A stretch of DNA of 64,000 nt from Bacteroidota bacterium (GTDB lineage: Bacteria > Bacteroidota > Bacteroidia > Bacteroidales > Bacteroidaceae), in the NCBI GenBank assembly GCA_023426145.1, contig JAFABG010000031.1, positions 1 through 64,000 on the forward strand, written 5' to 3'. The position numbers and the translations under genes were made by a program. Under the pieces are notes generated by a model, which was not told the DNA's origin, made no database searches, and worked only from the letters and a program-made list of their open reading frames with translations. Positions 16,003-24,430 of this stretch are shown here, piece after piece. Positions within the stretch are counted from its first letter, which is position 1. Each line of letters starts with the position of its first letter.

Positions 16003-18033
16003 TCATAAAGCCACCTGCAGTTTGATAACAGTACCTTTGTCAACTTCTGACTCAATCTCTAATGTACCGTTTATGGCTTCGGCTCGTTCTTCAATGATAC
16101 GTAGTCCCAATCCAACATTCTGCTCACCAACGACAAACCCTTTGCCATTGTCGGTAATGTTCATCATTAATATACCATTGGCTATTTTAAGTATAATATA
16201 TACTTCTTTTGTTTCTGCATGCTTGATTGCATTACCGATGGCTTCTTGAAGAATGCGATATACTTCTATTGAAAGTTCGGCTGGAACTGTTTCCCAATCG
16301 TATTCTTCAGGAGTAATGACAGCAGTAAAAAGAATATTACCTTTCAGATTTTGTTGGTATACGTAGTCTTTTATTATCTCGGATAGAGTGGCATATTGAA
16401 AGACAGGAGGCATTAGCCCGTGGGAAATATTACGTACTTCTGTATGTAGATCTGCTATTGATTGGGCAATAGGATGAAGTTTTTCTCTCCTTTCAATTTC
16501 CATCTTCAAAACAACTAACTGATTGGATACGTTGTCGTGCAATTCTCGGGCGAGACGAATACGTTCGGCTTCGAGCCCATCGAGGTAGTTGCGTACTAAG
16601 CGTTGCTTCGTTTCATTGAAAAAAGCCTGATGCTCCAGATCTTTTTGTTTCATTCGATCCGCCATGATTAGTGCTTCTTTACTTTTTTTCAGTTTCTTGG
16701 TCCGCTCGTAGAGAAATAATGTTACAAGAAGCATTGTCAAAAGAAGGAATCCAGTGAGAGAAAGTATACGTCTATATTGTGCTGCTTCAAACTCTTTATT
16801 AAGTTTGCTTATTTCAAGATCTTTTTCTGCTGTTTCATATTTTATATTCAACTCTTTTATTTCGAGATATTTTTTTTTGTCATTTATACGATTCTCAACC
16901 TTATTCTTCAGTCGGTTATACTTCAGAGCTTCTTTATAGTTATTATTCTTTTCGTAGGCCTGCGACAGTTTATTATAAATAGTAAAAAGGAATTTATCTC
17001 TTTCTCTATTTACGCTTTTAGTCTTTATTTGTATTCTTTCTTCCTCTTTTAAGTCGCTAATAGCTTTATTAATTTTTTGTTGTTCGGTATCGATCGAAGC
17101 TTTGACAAGTTTATATCTTGCAAGTGAAGTAGGGTGTTCTTTATTTAGGTAAGACTCTCCCTGCTTGAAGTGACTCATAATAGCTTCTATGTTTCCCGGT
17201 TCTATCTTTAGATAGATGTCTGCCATCATCAAATGATTCTGGCAAGCCATTATTCGGGCCGTACGTGGGTTGGGGGCGTCGTTTTTGTGTTTTTCGTAGA
17301 TTTTGGTTGACTTATCCAGATATAATAGAGCTTTCCGCATATTCTTCTGAAAGGCTCGAGGTTCTTTGTTTGCCTTTATCTGGTAGTACGATGCTACAAA
17401 AGAATAGATATTGTCATAATATATTTTATACGGTTCATCAAACTGGATAGTAAGCATCTCTTTGACTATTTTTGAGAGACTCTCTAAGTCTTCTTTTAAT
17501 AGATAGGAATTGCCAATTTTATAATACAAAAAATTTAAAAAGAACTTCTTTGTTTTCGACTGTTTATAATAGGATATAGCTTTATAATAATTCTCATGGG
17601 CCCTTTTTTCGTCATCTATGCTGTAATAGTAGTTTCCCGTTTGATAGAATAAGGCTCCCAGCGCGTCAACATTAGACGTTTGATTTTTATATTGGGCGGC
17701 AATATCAAGATACCTTTTTGCATCGTCACTTTCTCCCATTGCGCTATAATGGTGGTATATCATACAGTTAAGCGTAATAAACTTGGCTTTATCAGCCTCT
17801 TTATTTGCATATCTCGCTATTGCCTCTTCAACTGCTATCTGTTCATGGACATCCAAGTGGTCAATTTTTTGTGTAAACTTATACTTTTCTTCTATGCTGA
17901 GATCATTCCGGGAAATTGTATCCATTATAGTCGCGTAGGATGGTGTATGTTTGTTCCCACTATGTTGTGCTTGTAAGTGCAGAGAAAACAAGAGAAGAGA
18001 CAAATGCATTATAATAATGGAGACTTTTTTCAT
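16003..18033 (-). CDS. TPR-containing sensor histidine kinase (HisKA_3 type)
   Basis: This 676-residue protein begins with a signal peptide (1-22, ending HLQAQ). About 400 residues of TPR-like helices follow, predicted to be periplasmic, then one membrane helix at about 424-442, a coiled coil, the dimerisation/phosphoacceptor motif RLARELHDNVSNQ (His499) and a HATPase domain with DNGKGF and GLGLRIIEERA. This architecture is common in Bacteroidetes kinases that pair with LuxR-type regulators. The TPR region may read protein-protein contacts outside the inner membrane. It converges on the response-regulator gene with a 16-base gap and has its own promoter at 18071. Confidence 0.92.
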   Translation of the reverse strand: MKKVSIIIMHLSLLLFSLHLQAQHSGNKHTPSYATIMDTISRNDLSIEEKYKFTQKIDHLDVHEQIAVEEAIARYANKEADKAKFITLNCMIYHHYSAMGESDDAKRYLDIAAQYKNQTSNVDALGALFYQTGNYYYSIDDEKRAHENYYKAISYYKQSKTKKFFLNFLYYKIGNSYLLKEDLESLSKIVKEMLTIQFDEPYKIYYDNIYSFVASYYQIKANKEPRAFQKNMRKALLYLDKSTKIYEKHKNDAPNPRTARIMACQNHLMMADIYLKIEPGNIEAIMSHFKQGESYLNKEHPTSLARYKLVKASIDTEQQKINKAISDLKEEERIQIKTKSVNRERDKFLFTIYNKLSQAYEKNNNYKEALKYNRLKNKVENRINDKKKYLEIKELNIKYETAEKDLEISKLNKEFEAAQYRRILSLTGFLLLTMLLVTLFLYERTKKLKKSKEALIMADRMKQKDLEHQAFFNETKQRLVRNYLDGLEAERIRLARELHDNVSNQLVVLKMEIERREKLHPIAQSIADLHTEVRNISHGLMPPVFQYATLSEIIKDYVYQQNLKGNILFTAVITPEEYDWETVPAELSIEVYRILQEAIGNAIKHAETKEVYIILKIANGILMMNITDNGKGFVVGEQNVGLGLRIIEERAEAINGTLEIESEVDKGTVIKLQVAL

Positions 18034-18070
18034 AATTTGCTTTTGTTTTATATATCGTTCGCATTTGGCG

Positions 18071-18078
18071 CAAATGTA
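18071..18078 (-). promoter_or_regulatory. -7 promoter element of the histidine kinase gene
   Basis: The minus strand reads TACATTTG, an exact TAnnTTTG match 37 bases upstream of the kinase start codon. Confidence 0.5.
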
Positions 18079-18265
18079 AATAAATAATTGGATATAATTC
18101 TATAATTGTCAATTCTAATAATCATTTTTTTAGTAGTTTTACTGAAAATTCCAGACGTTCTCACACCTGTAAGTCTAATATGATTTCTAGGAGAGTCTAA
18201 AATCAAGATAAGGCTAAGGCAAAGAAACCTGCGAGGGTAGCTCTAAGGAAGTTGTTCTTGGTACT

Positions 18266-18273
18266 TATTTTTG
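18266..18273 (+). promoter_or_regulatory. -7 promoter element upstream of the DUF4252 relic
   Basis: TATTTTTG matches TAnnTTTG just upstream of the first ATG (18281) of the broken gene, so the relic may still be transcribed. The rest of 18034-18280 shows no coding frame that I can support. Confidence 0.4.
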
Positions 18274-18280
18274 CACGCAC

Positions 18281-18600
18281 ATGTACTATAATAAATGCTT
18301 GCTTTTCTCTTACTATTCATTCTTATCTTATGGACAACATAGCTATTTTGATAAATTTGCTGATATGTATGATGTTACATCCGGTAATATCTCTAGATTT
18401 ATGCTGAATCCAATGGCGGATATGAAGAGTTGATGCGAATCAACGATGAAGGGGAAAGGACTATTATTTATTTGAAGCACAATAAAAATAATAAAAAGGA
18501 GTTTGTTCTGACTACTGATGAGAAAGATGAATTTACGATTATTGTTGTTACCGGGAATCTTAGTTTGAAAGAGATACAGGGCATCATAAATAAAAATTGA
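18281..18600 (+). pseudogene. Frameshifted and deleted DUF4252 family gene
   Basis: The N-terminal frame (18281-18433, 50 codons) has a short hydrophobic start and then SYFDKFADMYDVTSGNISRF, which matches from memory the N-terminus of exported DUF4252 proteins. A different frame, entered near 18415 and ending at TGA 18598-18600, reads ELMRINDEGERTIIYLKHN and later KEFVLTTDEKDEFTIIVVTG, which fits the DUF4252 C-terminus. The two halves are offset by one reading frame. About 40 central residues of a normal ~150-residue protein are missing, so the gene is broken by both deletion and frameshift. In Bacteroides these genes often follow an ECF sigma factor gene; none remains here. Confidence 0.65.
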
Positions 18601-18601
18601 T

Positions 18602-18659
18602 TTTTATCTACAGACTGGGGAATCTTATATTATAAAGATTCCCCAGTCTGTAGATAAAA
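18602..18659. terminator. Long perfect hairpin, bidirectional terminator
   Basis: Two 25-base arms (18602-18626 and 18635-18659) are perfectly complementary around an 8-base loop. They are flanked by T's on the right-hand strand of each direction (TTTT at the left arm, AAAA at the right). It lies between the DUF4252 relic and the convergent PNPOx-like gene and would end both transcripts. Confidence 0.75.
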
Positions 18660-18670
18660 GGAAAGGCAGA

Positions 18671-19156
18671 TTAAAATGGATTCTCGTCTGCTCGCAATCC
18701 GAATATTTTGCCGGTCATTTCTGCTACCGGCACTTTCCATACCTTGACATTTCGTACGGCAGGATCGGAGTAGCTGAATTCCTTCGGAGTGTAATGACGC
18801 ATAATGATGTCTAAAGCTTTACGCTTTTCTGTCAAATCTTCAATGAATTCAACTTTTCCACGACACATCACACTTTCCGATCGCATGCTATAGCTACAAG
18901 CTACTTTTTCGTGTTGATACACTAGCTCGTGTCCAACACTAAATGTGATACAGATATTATTGTTATGTTCCAGCATTTCAAGTTTTGAGCCTTCTGGACC
19001 TGAATGTAGGTAAAGAATGTCGTCGTTGTTGTAACCGAAATTCATGGGAACTACGTATGGATTTCCTTCAAGATCAGTGATACCTACAAAGCAGGCTTCA
19101 GATTGAAGAATGATAGATTCGAGTCGCTGCTTATCTTCTATAATAAGTGTTTTCAT
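18671..19156 (-). CDS. Pyridoxamine 5'-phosphate oxidase-like (split-barrel flavin) protein
   Basis: This 161-residue cytosolic protein has the split beta-barrel pattern of the PNPOx-like/NimA group: ACFVGITDLEGNPYVVPMNF, then YLHSGPEGSKLEMLEHN and VCFSV-type strands, ending with a strand-rich tail (VAEMTGKIFGLRADENPF). Members bind FMN or haem; some act as nitroreductases (Nim) or biliverdin/F420 reductases. The catalytic ligand cannot be read with certainty. It lies 28 bases downstream of the RNase R gene on the same strand and may share its transcript. A strong hairpin follows it. Confidence 0.82.
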   Translation of the reverse strand: MKTLIIEDKQRLESIILQSEACFVGITDLEGNPYVVPMNFGYNNDDILYLHSGPEGSKLEMLEHNNNICITFSVGHELVYQHEKVACSYSMRSESVMCRGKVEFIEDLTEKRKALDIIMRHYTPKEFSYSDPAVRNVKVWKVPVAEMTGKIFGLRADENPF

Positions 19157-19184
19157 CTTCTTTTTTTCGTCTCTGTATTATTTA

Positions 19185-21341
19185 TTATTTTTCGATCAGT
19201 GCAAAATCTAGTTGCTTCTTTTCCAGGTTAGCGCGTGCTACGCGGATCGTGATAGTGTCACCTAAGCTATAAGTCTTATTTTTGCGACGACCACGAAGGC
19301 AATAATTTTTCTCGTCAAATTCATAGTAGTCGTCATCCAAATCACGAATTGGAACCATACCTTCGCATTTGTTTTCATTGAGCTCAACATAAAGTCCCCA
19401 TTCGGTTACACCCGAGATGACTCCATCGTATATTTGGCCTAGACGCTCACTCATAAATTCGACTTGTTTGTATTTAATTGAAGCACGTTCGGCATTTGCT
19501 GCAATTTGTTCCATGCTGGAACTATGCTCGCATAAGTCTTCGTATTTGCTTTCAGAAACACTACGACCTCCTTCCATATACTTCGTTATCAAGCGATGTA
19601 CCATCATGTCGGGGAAACGGCGGATGGGAGAAGTGAAGTGTGTATAGTAGTCGAATGCCAATCCGTAATGACCAATGTTGTGCGTAGAATAACGTGCTTT
19701 TTGCATAGCACGGATGGACACTGTTTCAATTAAGTTCTCTTCCTTCTTTCCCTGAATATCGTCTAGCAAATGGTTAATAGACTTGGATATGTCGGTTTTT
19801 GTTCCGCTAGTGCGGACTTTATAACCAAAGCGAGCAATAAATTGGGATAAATTTTCGAGCTTCTCCGGATCGGGAAGGTCGTGTATACGGTAAGGGAGCA
19901 CTTTAGCTTTCTTATTGCTAGGCACTTTGCCCACAAATTCTGCCACTGTTCTATTCGCTAGTAACATAAACTCTTCCACAAGTTTGTTGGCATCCTTCGA
20001 CTCTTTAAAGTAAACACTTACTGGCTTACCTTTTTCGTCAATCTCAAACTTCACCTCGTAACGATCGAAATTAATCGCTCCTGCCGTAAAACGTTTGGCA
20101 CGAAGTGCTTTGGCAATTGTGTCCAGCGTAAGCACTTCTTCTTTGAAATCACCAGATTTCGTTTCAATGATTTGCTGGGCTTCTTCGTAGGTAAAACGTC
20201 GGTCAGAGTTAATTACGGTGTGTGCAATGCGCGAGTTTTTGACTTCTCCTTTTTCAGTAATATCGAAGATTGCTGAGAAAGCCAACTTTTCTTCATTGGG
20301 GCGCAACGAACAGATGAAATTACATAAGCGTTCGGGAAGCATGGGAATGGTACGGTCGACCAAATAAACTGAAGTTGCTCGTTTCTCAGCTTCTTTGTCG
20401 ATAATACTACCTTCTTTCACATAATGAGTCACGTCGGCGATGTGTACACCAACTTCCCATAATCCATCTTTTAGTGGGCGTATGGAAAGTGCATCATCAA
20501 AGTCTTTCGCATCTTTGGGGTCGATAGTGAAAGTGGTTACCTTTCGAAAATCTTCACGTTTACCTATTTCTTCTGCGCTGATTTCGGCAGGGATTTTATC
20601 GGCGGCCGTCTCAACAGCCTTTGGATATACGTAGGGCAAGCCGAACTCAGCAAGAATCGCATGCATTTCAGTGGTGTTATCACCAGCAGCTCCTAATATG
20701 TCGATCACTTGCCCAATAGGGTTTTTAGCCTTGTCTGGCCATTCAGTCACTTTAACAATAGCCTTATCACCTGTTTTTCCTCCTTTTAACTTTTCTTTTG
20801 GGATGAAGATGTCATTGGCAAGTGTACGGTTTTCTGTAACAAGGAAAGCATAAGATTTAGCAACCTCTAATGTGCCCACGAAAGTGTCGTTGGCTCGTTC
20901 TAGGATTTCGATGACTTCTCCTTCGGCTTCTCTGTTTTTTCGCTTAGCAAAGAAAGTGATTTTCACTTTATCATTGTTCATCGCGTGTGCTGAATTACGC
21001 TCAGCTACAAAGATAGGATCTCCTCCTCCTTCTGGAATAAATGAGTTCTTGCCATTACTTTTACGTTGGAAAGTACCGGTCATCTCTGTTCCGTGGTTAT
21101 TTAATCGAAATTTACCTTTTTCAGGCTCAGAAATATAATCGTCATTAAATAAGTCATGTAATAGGTCAACACATAGCATTTTCTGCGGATGAGTGGTTAG
21201 ACGCAATTCTGAAAAAATATATTTAATGCTGAGCGTCTCGTTTGGTTTGGCATGAAAAAAGTTAATCAATAATGTTGCTAGCTCTTTCTTGTTCATTCTT
21301 TTGCCGGCCTTTTTTTCTTTCTTTTCTTTCTTTTTCGCCAT
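19185..21341 (-). CDS. rnr: Ribonuclease R
   Basis: This 718-residue protein has typical RNase R size and domain order: basic N-terminus with a winged-helix segment, cold-shock OB domains (about 75-230), the RNB catalytic domain with FTIDPKDAKDFDDAL (metal-binding aspartates), HYGLAFDYYTHFTSPIRRFP near its end, and a C-terminal S1 domain (GVISGVTEWGLYVEL). It degrades structured RNA 3' to 5' and matures or turns over rRNA and mRNA in the cytosol. The promoter -7 element is at 21371. Confidence 0.95.
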   Translation of the reverse strand: MAKKKEKKEKKAGKRMNKKELATLLINFFHAKPNETLSIKYIFSELRLTTHPQKMLCVDLLHDLFNDDYISEPEKGKFRLNNHGTEMTGTFQRKSNGKNSFIPEGGGDPIFVAERNSAHAMNNDKVKITFFAKRKNREAEGEVIEILERANDTFVGTLEVAKSYAFLVTENRTLANDIFIPKEKLKGGKTGDKAIVKVTEWPDKAKNPIGQVIDILGAAGDNTTEMHAILAEFGLPYVYPKAVETAADKIPAEISAEEIGKREDFRKVTTFTIDPKDAKDFDDALSIRPLKDGLWEVGVHIADVTHYVKEGSIIDKEAEKRATSVYLVDRTIPMLPERLCNFICSLRPNEEKLAFSAIFDITEKGEVKNSRIAHTVINSDRRFTYEEAQQIIETKSGDFKEEVLTLDTIAKALRAKRFTAGAINFDRYEVKFEIDEKGKPVSVYFKESKDANKLVEEFMLLANRTVAEFVGKVPSNKKAKVLPYRIHDLPDPEKLENLSQFIARFGYKVRTSGTKTDISKSINHLLDDIQGKKEENLIETVSIRAMQKARYSTHNIGHYGLAFDYYTHFTSPIRRFPDMMVHRLITKYMEGGRSVSESKYEDLCEHSSSMEQIAANAERASIKYKQVEFMSERLGQIYDGVISGVTEWGLYVELNENKCEGMVPIRDLDDDYYEFDEKNYCLRGRRKNKTYSLGDTITIRVARANLEKKQLDFALIEK

Positions 21342-21370
21342 AGTGTAGTCATTTATAATGATTGTTGTTA

Positions 21371-21378
21371 CAAAGATA
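21371..21378 (-). promoter_or_regulatory. -7 promoter element of rnr
   Basis: The minus strand reads TATCTTTG, an exact TAnnTTTG match 29 bases upstream of the rnr start codon. Confidence 0.5.
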
Positions 21379-21507
21379 TAGTATTATTTTCCTTATGGAA
21401 ACTTTGAGAAGATAAAAATCTCTTTTTGAACTCAAACAAACATAAGAATAATGCTAGAGATATAAATAATTGAGAAATACAAAATACCATTTATATCATA
21501 TTTGTTG

Positions 21508-21515
21508 TATATTTG
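21508..21515 (+). promoter_or_regulatory. -7 promoter element of the CDF-epimerase-PAP2 operon
   Basis: TATATTTG matches TAnnTTTG exactly. It overlaps the upstream TTG at 21513 that could otherwise be taken as a start codon, which argues for the ATG at 21546 as the true start. Confidence 0.5.
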
Positions 21516-21545
21516 TGGCATCATTATTTTTTATGCATTCAGATT

Positions 21546-22448
21546 ATGGACGATAAAGAAGTTTCTTCTAGAGAAAGAGGAATATATAAGGTTACGCTTG
21601 TTGGCAGTGTAGTGAACCTTTTGTTACTTGTTTTCAAGTTTTTAGCGGGAATTATGGGACATAGTGCAGCCATGCTTGCTGATGCCGTCCATTCTCTATC
21701 AGATTTTGTGACAGATGTTGTTGTTGTCTTTTTTATCCGTATTTCCAGCAAGCCTCAGGATAAAGGACACGATAACGGACACGGAAAATATGAGACACTT
21801 GCTACTGCTATTATTGGATTATTACTACTGATTGTGGGATTTGGCATTTTATGGAAAGGTATTTCTTCAATCTATGATTTTATTTCTGGCGAACCATTAG
21901 AAAAACCAGGAATGATTGCGTTGATTGCTGCGCTTGTTTCTATTATTTTCAAGGAAATTCTTTATCAATATACTATAAGACAGGGAAAAAATCTTAACTC
22001 TCAAGCAGTCGTAGCTAACGGCTGGCACCATCGAAGTGATGCTCTTTCTTCCATTGGAACGGCAATTGGAATCGGGGGAGCCATTTTGCTAGGTGAACAT
22101 TGGCGGGTACTCGATCCCATTGCAGCGGTTATTGTCAGCCTCTTTATTATAAAGGTAGCTATTCAATTACTTATTCCTTGTGTTGATGAGTTATTGGAAA
22201 AGTCTTTGCCGGATGATGTTGAGAAACTTATAGAACAAGCTTTGGTGTCGTTTCCGGGAGTCAGTGAACCCCATCATCTTCGTACACGTCGCATTGGTAG
22301 CTACTGTGCGATTGAGGTACATGTGAGGATGGATGGGCAAATGACGCTTGAAGAAGCTCATGATAAAACGACTGCCATTGAGAGACAATTGAAAGACATG
22401 TTTGGCGACGGAACTCTTATTAATATTCATGTTGAACCGAAAAAATAA
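21546..22448 (+). CDS. Cation diffusion facilitator family metal exporter
   Basis: This 300-residue protein, counted from the ATG at 21546 (an upstream TTG at 21513 overlaps the promoter and is rejected), has about six membrane helices. CDF metal-site motifs are DAVHSLSDFVTD and HHRSDALSS, and the C-terminal cytosolic ferredoxin-like domain contains HHLRTRRIGSYCAIEVHVR. CDF proteins export Zn(II), Fe(II), Mn(II) or similar by proton antiport at the inner membrane; the metal is not evident. Its stop overlaps the next start by one base (TAATG), so it is translationally coupled to the epimerase gene. Confidence 0.93.
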   Translation: MDDKEVSSRERGIYKVTLVGSVVNLLLLVFKFLAGIMGHSAAMLADAVHSLSDFVTDVVVVFFIRISSKPQDKGHDNGHGKYETLATAIIGLLLLIVGFGILWKGISSIYDFISGEPLEKPGMIALIAALVSIIFKEILYQYTIRQGKNLNSQAVVANGWHHRSDALSSIGTAIGIGGAILLGEHWRVLDPIAAVIVSLFIIKVAIQLLIPCVDELLEKSLPDDVEKLIEQALVSFPGVSEPHHLRTRRIGSYCAIEVHVRMDGQMTLEEAHDKTTAIERQLKDMFGDGTLINIHVEPKK

Positions 22449-23455
22449 TGGACAGTGTATTAATTACAGGTGCGAGCGGTTTTATCGGAAGCTTTATTGT
22501 TGAAGAGGCGCTTAAGAGAAAGTTTGGTGTTTGGGCGGGCATACGTTCTGGTAGCAGTAAGAAATATCTAAAGAACCGTAAGATTCATTTTCTAGAATTG
22601 GATTTTGCTCATCCGAATGAACTGCGTGCTCAACTTTCTGGCCACAAAGGAAGGTATAGGAAGTTTGATTATATTATTCACTGCGCAGGTGTGACAAAAT
22701 GTTCCGATCGGATCGCTTTCGATCATGTGAACTATCTTCAGACAAAGTACTTTGTTGACACACTGAAGGCTCTCAATATGGTTCCTAAACAGTTCATCTA
22801 TATTAGCTCGTTGAGTGTTTATGGACCAGTGCGTGAACTTGATTATTCTCCTATAAAGGGTAGTGACAGCCCAATGCCCAATACAGCTTATGGCTTAAGC
22901 AAGCTTAAGGCTGAACTTTATCTTCAAAGTGTTTCTGGTTTTCCATATGTGATCTATCGTCCAACAGGGGTATATGGTCCTCGTGAACTTGATTATTTTT
23001 TAATGGCTAAATCTATCCGAAATCATTTGGATTTTTCTGTAGGTTTCCGGCGACAAGATTTGACATTTATTTATGTGAAAGATATTGTGCAAGCTATTTT
23101 CTTGGGTATAGAGAAAAAAGTAACAAGAAAATCCTATTTCCTCACGGATGGAAATGTGTATAAAAGTCGTGTATTCTCCGATTTAATTCGGAAAGAACTA
23201 GACAATCCGTTTGTTATTCATGTGAAATGTCCATTAATTGTGCTAAAAGTTATATCTTTGCTCGCCGAATTCATTGCTACGCGTTCAGGGAAGAGCAGTA
23301 CGTTGAACTCGGATAAATATAAAATAATGAAACAACGGAACTGGCAATGTGATATAACTCCTGCTGTTAATGATTTGGGATATGCTCCCCAATATGGCCT
23401 AGAACAAGGAGTTCGTGAAACAATTGACTGGTATAAAAACGAAGGATGGCTTTAG
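22448..23455 (+). CDS. NAD-dependent epimerase/dehydratase (extended SDR)
   Basis: This 335-residue cytosolic protein has the glycine motif TGASGFIG (7-14), a conserved HCAGVTK strand, catalytic Ser...YGLSK (Tyr-x-x-x-Lys) and a YRPTGVYGPRE segment, all typical of the extended short-chain dehydrogenase family. Substrates in this family are often nucleotide sugars, but lipid-linked ones (3beta-HSD-like, or the ceramide reductase CerR) also occur. It sits in an operon with a PAP2-type membrane phosphotransferase, and overlaps it by ten bases, which makes a lipid substrate plausible. That is inference. Confidence 0.85.
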   Translation: MDSVLITGASGFIGSFIVEEALKRKFGVWAGIRSGSSKKYLKNRKIHFLELDFAHPNELRAQLSGHKGRYRKFDYIIHCAGVTKCSDRIAFDHVNYLQTKYFVDTLKALNMVPKQFIYISSLSVYGPVRELDYSPIKGSDSPMPNTAYGLSKLKAELYLQSVSGFPYVIYRPTGVYGPRELDYFLMAKSIRNHLDFSVGFRRQDLTFIYVKDIVQAIFLGIEKKVTRKSYFLTDGNVYKSRVFSDLIRKELDNPFVIHVKCPLIVLKVISLLAEFIATRSGKSSTLNSDKYKIMKQRNWQCDITPAVNDLGYAPQYGLEQGVRETIDWYKNEGWL

Positions 23456-24414
23456 ACTTATTTAAGCGAGTGGAAACCCGGAAGGGGTTATTTGCTGTGG
23501 AAAAGATTACATTGATTTATAATCTGTTGACCTCCATTTTGATTATGTTCCTATTCCAGCGAATGGACCACCCATGGCATATGTTGCTGGATAGAGCGAT
23601 GATTGCTGCAATGACTTTCTTGCTCATGTATCTCTATCGTTTGGCACCTTGCAAGTTCTCTGCTTTTGTGCGTGTAGCTATCCAAATGAGTTTGTTATCT
23701 TATTGGTATCCAGATACATTTGAGTTTAATCGTTTCTTCCCAAATCTTGATCATGTGTTTGCTGTTACGGAGCAATTTATCTTCAATGGTCAGCCGTCAA
23801 TTTGGTTTTGCAATACATTCCCTCATTTAATAGTCAGTGAGGCTTTTAACTTGGGGTATTTCTTCTATTATCCTATGATGCTGATTGTGACGGTCTTTTA
23901 TTTCTTCTATAAGTTTGAATGGTTTGAAAAGATGTCATTTGTGCTAGTAACCTCTTTCTTTGTTTACTATTTGATTTACATTTTTATTCCCGTGGCTGGT
24001 CCACAGTTCTATTTTCCAGCTATTGGTTTTGACAATGTTTCGAAAGGAATTTTTCCAGCTATTGGTGACTATTTCAATCAACATCAAGAATTGCTACCTG
24101 GACCGGGCTATCAGCATGGTTTTTTCTATAATCTTGTAGAAAGTTCGCAACAAGTAGGAGAGCGGCCTACCGCTGCATTTCCAAGTTCACATGTTGGAAT
24201 TTCTACTATTCTTATGATTATGTCATGGCGCGTCAATAAAAAATTATTTGCTTGCCTGATTCCATTCTATATGCTACTTTGCGGTGCAACTGTATACATT
24301 CAGGCGCATTATGTTATTGATGCTATAGTTGGCTTCTTCTCAGCTTTTGGTTTATACATACTAGCGACTTGGATGTATAAAAAGTGGTTTGAGCAACCCA
24401 TGTTCAAGAAATAA
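23446..24414 (+). CDS. PAP2-family membrane phosphatase/phosphotransferase (Aur1-like)
   Basis: This 322-residue protein has about six membrane helices. The PAP2 catalytic motifs are RPTAAFPSSHVGIS (motif 2, catalytic His) and HYVIDAIVGF (motif 3). Its length and long N-terminal membrane part resemble the PAP2_3 / inositol-phosphoceramide-synthase-like group rather than a small undecaprenyl-phosphate phosphatase. It would cleave or exchange a lipid phosphate head group in the inner membrane. No inositol-phosphate synthase gene is nearby, so an inositol lipid is not indicated. It is the last gene of a three-gene operon and converges on dusB with a 16-base gap. Confidence 0.85.
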   Translation: MALDLFKRVETRKGLFAVEKITLIYNLLTSILIMFLFQRMDHPWHMLLDRAMIAAMTFLLMYLYRLAPCKFSAFVRVAIQMSLLSYWYPDTFEFNRFFPNLDHVFAVTEQFIFNGQPSIWFCNTFPHLIVSEAFNLGYFFYYPMMLIVTVFYFFYKFEWFEKMSFVLVTSFFVYYLIYIFIPVAGPQFYFPAIGFDNVSKGIFPAIGDYFNQHQELLPGPGYQHGFFYNLVESSQQVGERPTAAFPSSHVGISTILMIMSWRVNKKLFACLIPFYMLLCGATVYIQAHYVIDAIVGFFSAFGLYILATWMYKKWFEQPMFKK

Positions 24415-24430
24415 TAGTCTGTTACAAATA

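Noticed and set aside
21513..21545. Longer CDF start at TTG 21513
   Set aside because: The TTG lies inside an exact TAnnTTTG promoter element and would add a non-conserved leader; ATG 21546 is used.
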